DNA of 64,000 nt from NCBI RefSeq assembly GCF_002563695.1, contig NZ_PDJI01000004.1, positions 2,666,001 to 2,730,000 of the forward strand, in the 5' to 3' direction. Position numbers and translations under genes: made by a program. Under the pieces are notes generated by a model. That model ran no database searches, was not told the origin of the DNA, and worked only from the letters and a program-made list of their open reading frames with translations. How positions within the stretch are numbered: position 1 is the stretch's first letter; each line of letters begins with the position of its first letter. Origin of the DNA: Georgenia soli. Its GTDB lineage: Bacteria > Actinomycetota > Actinomycetes > Actinomycetales > Actinomycetaceae. Below, one piece after another: positions 57,791 to 64,000 of the stretch.

Positions 57791-57901
57791 CCCGGCGACC
57801 CACCGACGGCGACGAAGGGGCCCTTCGGCGGCACCAAGCACGGGACCGGCGGCAGGCGGACGAGCGAGGCGCGAAAGCGCGGCCCGGGCGAGGATGGGCC
57901 C

Positions 57902-58840
57902 ATGGCACTCGCGGACGAAACGGTCATCGGCACGGACCACCTGGACAGCCGGACGGTCGAGCAGGTGCTCGCCCTCGCCGAGGCGGTGGCTGCCGCCGAC
58001 GGCGTGGCGGCCCTGTCCGAGCAGCCGCTGCTCGACCTGCGCAGCCCGGTGCGGCCGGTCCGTCACCTGCTCGTGCGCGGCCCCGGGGGTGAGGGGCCCG
58101 TGCGCGCGTACGCCCAGATCGACGCGGACGGCACCAGCGCCGAGCTCGCCGTCCACCCCGAGCACCGCCGCCGGGGAGTCGGCCGCGCCCTGCTCGACGC
58201 CGTCCGAGCCGGCGCACCCGGGGTGGCGGTGTGGGCGCACGGCGACCTGCCGGCCGCCCGGGCGCTCGCGGCCGCGGCCGGGATGGATCGCGTGCGCGAG
58301 CTGCTGCAGCTGGGCCTGGACCTGCCGGAGCGGCACGCCGACCTGCCGGAGCAGCACGACGCTGGTCGCGGCGGGTCCGCCGTCGTCCCGGTGGGCGGGG
58401 GTGACGGTCCTCAGGTGCGGACGTTCCGGGTGGGGGAGGACGAGGAGGTCTGGGTGCGCCAGAACGCCCGCGCCTTCGCCGACCACCCCGAGCAGGGCCG
58501 CATGACGGTGGAGGACCTGCGGGCCCGGGAGGCCGAGGACTGGTTCGACCCGTCCCTCCTGTGGCTCGTGCCCTCCGACGACGGCGCCCGCGTCCTGGCG
58601 TCCATGTGGGTCAAGGTGGTCCCCGGGGAGGACTCCGGCGAGATCTACGTCCTCGGCGTGGACCCGGAGGCGCAGGGCCGCGGCCTCGGCTCCGCGCTCA
58701 CCACCCGGGCGCTGGACGAGATGTCGCGCCGCGGCCTGCGCCGCGCCACGCTGTACGTCGAGGGCGACAACGTGGCGGCCCGCCGGACCTACGAGAAGCA
58801 GGGGTTCCGGCGCGTCGCCACCGACGTCCAGTACCGATGA
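57902..58840 (+). CDS. mshD: mycothiol synthase
   Basis: This 312-residue protein has two GNAT domains: [18 protein letters not shown] in the first half and [25 protein letters not shown] in the second. [17 protein letters not shown] is characteristic of MshD. The enzyme acetylates Cys-GlcN-Ins to finish mycothiol, the main thiol of actinobacteria. GAGGAT lies 6 nt before the ATG (leaderless). Its presence supports the phylum assignment and fits the mycothiol needs of ArsC. Confidence 0.93.
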   Translation: MALADETVIGTDHLDSRTVEQVLALAEAVAAADGVAALSEQPLLDLRSPVRPVRHLLVRGPGGEGPVRAYAQIDADGTSAELAVHPEHRRRGVGRALLDAVRAGAPGVAVWAHGDLPAARALAAAAGMDRVRELLQLGLDLPERHADLPEQHDAGRGGSAVVPVGGGDGPQVRTFRVGEDEEVWVRQNARAFADHPEQGRMTVEDLRAREAEDWFDPSLLWLVPSDDGARVLASMWVKVVPGEDSGEIYVLGVDPEAQGRGLGSALTTRALDEMSRRGLRRATLYVEGDNVAARRTYEKQGFRRVATDVQYR

Positions 58841-58895
58841 GACGACCGGCGGGCCCGTCACCCGCCGGCCACCTTCCGGTGCAACGATGTCATTC

Positions 58896-61460
58896 ATGAG
58901 CGACACGGAGGAGATCCACGTGGACGACGACGAGCGCGGCGACGGCAGCGTCGCCGAGGACGCCGCCGAGCTGCTCTCCCGGGACGGCGCGGACTCGGAC
59001 GACCCCGCCGGCACCGCCTCCGACGACCCCGCCGGCACCGCCTCCGACGGCCCTGCCACCACGGTGTCGGCAGCGCCGGCCAGCTCCCTGGCGGCCGAGG
59101 TGGCCCGCGAGGCGAACCTCGCCGGCCTGGCGGACGGCGAGGCCCGTGAGGCCGACCTCGACGAGCTCGAGGACGACGACGAGCTCGCCCGCCTCGAGGA
59201 CGACGACGAGGACGAGATGGCCGCGCAGGCGCGCTCCATGGCCAGGGTCCTCTCCGGCGTCTCGGCGTCGTCCGCGTCGCTCACCCGCCAGGTCGAGGAG
59301 GCCGAGGCGGAGGCGGCGGAGGAGGACCTACCGCCGTGGGAGGCCGAGCTGCCCGAGGGCCGCTTCGCCGACCGTGAGCTCAGCTGGCTCGCCTTCAACG
59401 AGCGGGTGCTCGAGCAGGCGGAGGACCAGGACGTGCCGATCCTCGAGCGCGCCTGGTTCCTGGCGATCTTCGCGTCGAACCTCGACGAGTTCTACATGGT
59501 CCGGGTGGCCGGCCTGAAGCGGCGCATCGCCACCGGGATGGCGGTCACGGCCGCGTCCGGGCTCTCCCCGCGCCAGGTGCTCGAGGCGATCTCCCACCGC
59601 GCCAAGGAGCTCGCCGAGCGGCACGCCCGCGTCTTCGCCGACGACGTCCAGCCCAAGCTCGCCGCCGAGGGCATCCACCTGCTCCACTGGGAGGCGCTGA
59701 GCGGGAGCGAGCAGGAACGTCTGCACAAGTTCTTCCGCAAGCAGATCTTCCCGGTGCTGACCCCCCTCGCGGTGGACCCGGCGCACCCGTTCCCCTACAT
59801 CTCCGGCCTCTCGCTGAACCTCGCCGTGCTGGTGCGCAACCCCGTGTCAGGCAAGGAGCACTTCGCCCGGGTCAAGGTCCCGCCGCTGCTGCCCCGGTTC
59901 ATCGCCGTCGACTCCGAGGGGCGGCCCTACCGCCCGGAGGACGTGCCCGCCGACGCGGGCGGGCGGACCTCCTTCGTCCCGCTCGAGGAGATCATCGCCC
60001 ACCACCTCGACGCCCTCTTCCCCGGCATGGAGATCGTCGAGCACCACACCTTCCGGGTCACGCGCAACGAGGACGTCGAGGTCGAGGAGGACGACGCCGA
60101 GAACCTCCTCAAGGCCCTCGAGAAGGAGCTCATGCGGCGCCGCTTCGGCCCCGCCGTGCGGCTGGAGGTCGCCGAGGGCATCAGCCCGCACGTGCTCGAC
60201 CTGCTCAAGCGCGAGCTCGGCGTGGTCGACCAGGAGGTCTTCCACCTCCCGGCACCGCTGGACCTGACGGGCCTGAACGTCATCCACGACCTCGACCGCC
60301 CGGGCCTGAAGTACCCCAAGTTCGTGCCGGTCACGGCGCAGGGGCTGGCCGAGGTGGAGTCGGCCAGCCCGACCGACATCTTCGCCGCGATCCGCGAGCG
60401 CGACATCCTCCTGCACCACCCCTACGACTCGTTCTCGACGTCGGTGCAGCAGTTCCTCGCCCAGGCCGCCGCGGACCCGAAGGTGCTGGCGATCAAGCAG
60501 ACCCTCTACCGCACCTCGGGCGACTCCCCGATCGTCGACGCCCTCATCGACGCCGCGGAGTCCGGCAAGCAGGTCCTCGCCATCGTGGAGATCAAGGCAC
60601 GGTTCGACGAGCAGGCCAACATCACCTGGGCACGCAAGCTCGAGCAGGCCGGTGTGCACGTGGTCTACGGCATCGTCGGGCTGAAGACGCACGCCAAGCT
60701 CTGCCTCGTGGTCCGTCAGGAGCAGGACGGCCTGCGCCGCTACTGCCACGTCGGCACCGGGAACTACCACCCCAAGACGGCCCGTGGCTACGAGGACTTC
60801 GGGCTGCTCACCTGCGACCGCGACGTCGGCCAGGACCTCACCCGACTGTTCAACCAGCTCTCCGGCTACGCGCCGCGCACGCGCTTCCACCGGCTGCTCG
60901 TCGCACCGCGGTCGGTGCGCACCGGCCTGATCGAGCGCATCGAGCGCGAGATCATCAACCACCGCGAGGGCCGGCCGGCCTGGGTGAAGCTCAAGGTGAA
61001 CTCGATCGTCGACGAGAAGGTCATCGACGCCCTCTACCGGGCCAGTCAGGCCGGGGTGCCGGTCGACGTCGTCGTCCGCGGGATCTGCGCGCTCCGGGCG
61101 GGGGTGCCGGGGCTCAGCGAGAACATCCGGGTCCGCTCCATCCTCGGGCGCTTCCTCGAGCACGCCCGGGTGTTCGCCTTCGGCAACGGCGGGGAGCCCG
61201 AGGTGTGGATCGGCTCGGCGGACCTCATGCACCGCAACCTGGACCGCCGGGTCGAGGCCCTCATCCGGATCGCGGACCAGGGGCAGATCGACTTCCTCGT
61301 GGAGCTGCTCGACGTCTCGATGGCGGACACCACCTCCACCTGGCACCTCGAGCGGGACGGCTGGCACCGGGTGGACCGGGGGCCGGACGGCGAACGGCTC
61401 GAGGACATCCAGGAGATGCTCATGGCCCGCGCCCGGCGCCGCGTGGCGGCCTCCCGGTGA
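58896..61460 (+). CDS. ppk1: polyphosphate kinase 1 with acidic N-terminal extension
   Basis: Ppk1 polymerises the terminal phosphate of ATP into polyphosphate. The conserved core starts near residue 148 with [21 protein letters not shown]. Phospholipase-D-like domains hold the autophosphorylated His in [12 protein letters not shown], with [22 protein letters not shown] following. The first ~145 residues are Asp/Glu/Ala-rich with a DDPAGTAS repeat and are probably disordered. ATG 58896 is favoured because AACGAT lies 7 nt upstream; ATG 58887 is an in-frame alternative. It overlaps the Nudix gene by GTGA. Confidence 0.94.
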   Translation: MSDTEEIHVDDDERGDGSVAEDAAELLSRDGADSDDPAGTASDDPAGTASDGPATTVSAAPASSLAAEVAREANLAGLADGEAREADLDELEDDDELARLEDDDEDEMAAQARSMARVLSGVSASSASLTRQVEEAEAEAAEEDLPPWEAELPEGRFADRELSWLAFNERVLEQAEDQDVPILERAWFLAIFASNLDEFYMVRVAGLKRRIATGMAVTAASGLSPRQVLEAISHRAKELAERHARVFADDVQPKLAAEGIHLLHWEALSGSEQERLHKFFRKQIFPVLTPLAVDPAHPFPYISGLSLNLAVLVRNPVSGKEHFARVKVPPLLPRFIAVDSEGRPYRPEDVPADAGGRTSFVPLEEIIAHHLDALFPGMEIVEHHTFRVTRNEDVEVEEDDAENLLKALEKELMRRRFGPAVRLEVAEGISPHVLDLLKRELGVVDQEVFHLPAPLDLTGLNVIHDLDRPGLKYPKFVPVTAQGLAEVESASPTDIFAAIRERDILLHHPYDSFSTSVQQFLAQAAADPKVLAIKQTLYRTSGDSPIVDALIDAAESGKQVLAIVEIKARFDEQANITWARKLEQAGVHVVYGIVGLKTHAKLCLVVRQEQDGLRRYCHVGTGNYHPKTARGYEDFGLLTCDRDVGQDLTRLFNQLSGYAPRTRFHRLLVAPRSVRTGLIERIEREIINHREGRPAWVKLKVNSIVDEKVIDALYRASQAGVPVDVVVRGICALRAGVPGLSENIRVRSILGRFLEHARVFAFGNGGEPEVWIGSADLMHRNLDRRVEALIRIADQGQIDFLVELLDVSMADTTSTWHLERDGWHRVDRGPDGERLEDIQEMLMARARRRVAASR

Positions 61461-62425
61461 CGTCGCGGCCACAGGTCCTGGCCGCGGGGACGCTCACCTG
61501 GCGCGTGCGCGGGCGCAAGCTCGAGGTGCTGCTGGTCCACCGCCCCCGGTACGACGACTGGTCCTGGCCGAAGGGCAAGCTCGAGGAGGGGGAGACCATC
61601 GTCGAGTGCGCCGCCCGTGAGGCGGCGGAGGAGACGGGCGTGCCGGTCGCGCTCGGCCAGCCGCTGCCCACCGTGCGGCACCGGCTGAAGGACGGGCGGG
61701 TGAAGGTCACCCGTTACTGGGCGGCGCAGGCGCTCGACGACGCGGCCCAGTCCCTGACGTGCCGCGACGCCGTCCGCCCCGCCGACGCCCAGGAGATCGA
61801 CGACGTGCGCTGGGTCGAGGTGAGCAAGGCCGCGAAGCTGCTCACCTACCCCCACGACCGCGACCCCCTCGGCGCGCTCGTGGACCAGTGGAAGGACGAG
61901 CGCCTGCGCACGTGGACGATGGTCGTCCTGCGGCACGCCCGCGCCCGGAAGCGCTCTGCCTGGAACGGCGAGGAGGCCACGCGTCCGCTCACGGCCGTGG
62001 GGCAGGTGCAGTCGGAGCGCCTCGTCCCGCTGCTGGCCGCGTACGGCGTCGAGGAGATCATGACGTCGCCGTGGGAGCGCTGCGCCGCCACGGTGCGCCC
62101 GTACCTCGAGGCCACCGGCATCGGGGCCGAGCTTCGTCCCGAGCTCACCGAGGCGGCGCACGAGCGCCGCTGGAAGCCGGTGCGCAACCTCGTGCGGCGG
62201 GAGCTGACCACCCGGGACCTTCCCGTGGCCATCTGCACCCACCGCCCCGTGCTGCCCACCGTCGTGGCGGAGATCGCGGACCGTACGCCGCACCGGATCA
62301 TGAAGCAGGTGCCCGAGTCCGACCCGTGGCTGAGGACCGCCGAGATGCTCGTCGTCCACGTGGCCAAGCGGCCCGGACGCAGCGCCGCGGTGGCGGCGCT
62401 GGAGAAGCACCGCGTGTCGTCCTGA
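61457..62425 (+). CDS. Nudix hydrolase fused to histidine phosphatase domain (MutT1-like)
   Basis: The 322-residue protein joins an N-terminal Nudix domain (box [20 protein letters not shown] near residue 39) to a C-terminal histidine phosphatase domain ([29 protein letters not shown]). This is the layout of mycobacterial MutT1, which hydrolyses 8-oxo-dGTP and diadenosine polyphosphates. It is translationally coupled to ppk1 (GTGA), so a role linked to nucleotide polyphosphate turnover is plausible. Confidence 0.9.
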   Translation: MTSRPQVLAAGTLTWRVRGRKLEVLLVHRPRYDDWSWPKGKLEEGETIVECAAREAAEETGVPVALGQPLPTVRHRLKDGRVKVTRYWAAQALDDAAQSLTCRDAVRPADAQEIDDVRWVEVSKAAKLLTYPHDRDPLGALVDQWKDERLRTWTMVVLRHARARKRSAWNGEEATRPLTAVGQVQSERLVPLLAAYGVEEIMTSPWERCAATVRPYLEATGIGAELRPELTEAAHERRWKPVRNLVRRELTTRDLPVAICTHRPVLPTVVAEIADRTPHRIMKQVPESDPWLRTAEMLVVHVAKRPGRSAAVAALEKHRVSS

Positions 62426-62556
62426 CCGTCCGTCGTCGACGCCGCCCGGCAGCAGCCGCCGGGCCGGTGCGACGACCGCCGCGGTCCGAACGCCCGGGAC
62501 CTCGGCCGTGAGGCCCGGACCCGCGTTGCGAAACTGTGACCGAAAGAACAAGTCAT

Positions 62557-62574
62557 GTTCACCGGGCGTTCATC
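62557..62574 (+). promoter_or_regulatory. candidate PHO box upstream of pstS
   Basis: GTTCACC (62557-62563) and GTTCATC (62568-62574) are direct repeats at an 11-bp period, very close to the PhoP consensus of actinobacteria. TAGCGT at 62606 is a possible -10 about 31 bp downstream. The box lies 92 bp before the pstS start. Confidence 0.72.
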
Positions 62575-62666
62575 GTCCGCCCGCATCGCCGACACCCGCG
62601 CTCCCTAGCGTCCTCTTCTAGTCGGGCCCCCAGCTCCCGGCCCCCCGAGAAGAGGATGGATCTACC

Positions 62667-63794
62667 GTGAAGCTTGCAGCTAACCGCCGTGTGGCGGGTC
62701 TCGCCGCGATCAGCGCCCTGGCGCTCACCCTTGCGGCCTGTGGTGGTACTGACGCGGAGGAGAGCGGCGGCGGCTCCGAGGCCACCGAGGAGGGCGCGGC
62801 CCTCTCCGGCACCCTTCCGGGCGCGGGCGCGTCGTCGCAGGAGAACGCGATGAACGGCTGGCTCGCCGGGTTCACCGAGCAGAACCCCGACGTCCAGGCC
62901 TCCTACGACCCCGTCGGCTCCGGCACGGGCCGTGAGCAGTTCATCAACGGGGCGACGCTCTTCGGCGGCACCGACTCGACGTTCGACGAGGAGGAGCTCA
63001 CGGCGGGCGCCGAGCGCTGCTACGGCGGTGAGGTCGTCGAGCTGCCGCTGTACATCTCCCCGATCGCCGTGGCCTACAACCTGCCCGGCCTCGACACCGA
63101 GAACCTCAACCTCCAGCCCGAGACGCTCGCCGCGATCTTCAACGGCGACATCACGAAGTGGAACGACCCGGCGATCGCCGAGGCCAACCCGGACATCGAG
63201 CTGCCCGACACCGACATCGTCCCGGTGAACCGCTCCGACGACTCCGGCACCACCGAGAACTTCACCGAGTACCTCGCCGCCGCGGCAGGCGACGCCTGGC
63301 CGCACGAGGCCAGCGAGACCTGGCCGATCTCCGGCACCCAGTCCGGCGCGCAGACCTCCGGCGTCGTCTCCACGCTCCAGGCCGCCGAGGGCACCATCGC
63401 CTACCTCGACGCCTCCCAGGTGCCGGACGGCTTCGGCACCGTCGCGGTCGGCGTGGGCGAGGAGTTCGTCCCGTTCTCGCCGGAGGCCGCCGCGGCCGTC
63501 GTCGACGCCTCCCCGGCCGCCGAGGACGCCACCGACCTGCGCCTGACGATCGACCTGGCCCGCGACACCGAGGAGTCGGGCGCCTACCCGATCGTCCTCG
63601 TCTCCTACACGATGGCCTGCTCCGTCTACGAGTCCGAGCAGGACGCGGAGAACGTCAAGGCGCTGCTCAGCTACATCGCCTCCGAGGAGGGGCAGCAGCG
63701 CGCGGCCGATCCGTCGGTCGCCGGCTCCGCCCCGATCTCCGACGACCTGCGCACCAAGGTCGAGGCCGCGATCGAGCAGATCTCCGTCGCCTGA
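62667..63794 (+). CDS. pstS: phosphate ABC transporter substrate-binding lipoprotein PstS
   Basis: The 375-residue precursor has a lipobox LTLAACGG with lipidated Cys25. An acidic/Gly-rich spacer follows, then the phosphate-binding fold: GAGASSQENAMNGW, YDPVGSGTGREQFINGA, IFNGDITKWNDP, NRSDDSGTTENF and SGAQTSG. PstS captures phosphate outside the membrane for PstCAB. AGAGGATGG precedes the GTG. pstC is not the next gene in the visible sequence. A PHO-box-like repeat upstream implies induction on phosphate starvation. Confidence 0.95.
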   Translation: MKLAANRRVAGLAAISALALTLAACGGTDAEESGGGSEATEEGAALSGTLPGAGASSQENAMNGWLAGFTEQNPDVQASYDPVGSGTGREQFINGATLFGGTDSTFDEEELTAGAERCYGGEVVELPLYISPIAVAYNLPGLDTENLNLQPETLAAIFNGDITKWNDPAIAEANPDIELPDTDIVPVNRSDDSGTTENFTEYLAAAAGDAWPHEASETWPISGTQSGAQTSGVVSTLQAAEGTIAYLDASQVPDGFGTVAVGVGEEFVPFSPEAAAAVVDASPAAEDATDLRLTIDLARDTEESGAYPIVLVSYTMACSVYESEQDAENVKALLSYIASEEGQQRAADPSVAGSAPISDDLRTKVEAAIEQISVA

Positions 63795-63817
63795 CGCTCC
63801 GAAGCGACCGCCGCGGG

Positions 63818-63857
63818 CGGGGCCGTGCCACCGTAACTCCTCGGTGGGACGGCCCCG
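63818..63857 (+). terminator. hairpin after pstS
   Basis: CGGGGCCGTGCCACCG (63818-63833) pairs with CGGTGGGACGGCCCCG (63842-63857) with one mismatch and an 8-nt loop, 24 bases after the stop. Confidence 0.75.
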
Positions 63858-63900
63858 TCCGTCGTCGTGGCACCGAATGGTCGCGGGGTTCCGGTCCGCC

Positions 63901-63906
63901 TAGAGT
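63901..63906 (+). promoter_or_regulatory. candidate -10 element for the last gene
   Basis: TAGAGT fits TANNNT and lies 38 bp before the GTG at 63944, downstream of the pstS terminator, so the last gene probably has its own promoter. Confidence 0.4.
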
Positions 63907-63943
63907 GTGGGCGGCAAAGCGGTTGGACCGGAGGAGGGACCAC

Positions 63944-64000
63944 GTGCGGGCACCATCCCGGACGGCCACGATCGCAGCGGCGTCGTTCGCCCTGGCGCTC
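63944..64000 (+). CDS. N-terminus of an exported protein, cut by window end
   Basis: GGAGGAGGG followed by GTG opens a frame reading MRAPSRTATIAAASFALAL to the window edge. The Arg-rich start and hydrophobic core look like a signal peptide. It does not resemble PstC. The identity cannot be told from 19 residues. Confidence 0.5.
   Translation, partial: MRAPSRTATIAAASFALAL

Noticed and set aside
57813..57827. Terminator after the acyl-CoA dehydrogenase gene (CGAAGGG/CCCTTCG)
   Set aside because: A palindrome with a single central base cannot form a normal hairpin loop; the remaining stem would be too short to rely on.
62444..62464. Terminator after the Nudix gene (GCCCGGC/GCCGGGC)
   Set aside because: A seven-bp GC stem with no T-run in GC-rich DNA is too weak to call.

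Overview
The window is very G+C-rich, with dense genes and many GTG starts. It looks like chromosomal DNA of a high-G+C actinobacterium, most likely a Micrococcales-type organism. The markers are mycothiol synthase (mshD), a BldC-type regulator, a DUF3073 protein beside purM, a mycothiol-era ars cluster and a sortase (LPXTG) substrate. I saw no transposase, integrase, CRISPR array, rRNA operon or prophage. The species assignment is inference.

Layout. 1-11.3 kb: the end of a TetR regulator, an acyl-CoA oxidase-like flavoprotein, an MBL-fold hydrolase, a flavoprotein disulfide reductase, a secreted ScyD/ScyE-like propeller, a fructose-EIIC-like permease with an unusual N-terminal domain, a trehalose-synthase-like glycosyltransferase and a DUF2804 protein. 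11.5-19.8 kb: purL, gdhA, a small acidic protein, a secreted subtilase, cutC, a thiamine-binding protein and a DHA2 MFS exporter. 19.9-24.4 kb: two secreted 5'-nucleotidases, one of them wall-anchored. 24.4-30.2 kb: an SCP2-like protein, a membrane protein, an RNB ribonuclease, purF, purM and DUF3073. 30.5-34.4 kb: bldC, DUF3618 and holin-like membrane proteins, and a large secreted ExeM/NucH nuclease. 34.5-38.3 kb: a MacB/FtsX-type ABC exporter. 38.4-38.7 kb: tRNA genes transcribed Glu-Asp-Phe. 38.9-49.3 kb: a metallopeptidase, surE, a PfkB kinase, a GNAT enzyme, a MscS channel, msrB, an EEP-family protein, AEC and EamA transporters, a DEAD-box helicase and a GlsB-type protein. 49.4-54.9 kb: a two-component system beside a His/Asp-repeat secreted protein, a divergent ars cluster and tRNA-Lys. 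55-64 kb: an unknown protein, an acyl-CoA dehydrogenase, mshD, ppk1, a Nudix-phosphatase fusion, pstS and the start of another exported protein.

The strongest functional theme is phosphorus. Secreted or wall-bound nucleotidases and a secreted nuclease could release phosphate from nucleotides and DNA, PstS would capture it, and Ppk1 would store it. Repeats of a GTTCACC-like heptamer at 11-bp spacing, resembling actinobacterial PHO boxes, lie ahead of the wall-anchored nucleotidase, the nuclease and pstS. A second theme is translation without leaders: thirteen genes have a -10-like hexamer exactly 6 nt before the start codon. Two tiny upstream reading frames, at 47300-47323 and 54966-55031, look like leader peptides. 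Two intergenic palindromes and a 19-bp tandem/inverted repeat near 5.4 kb remain unexplained.
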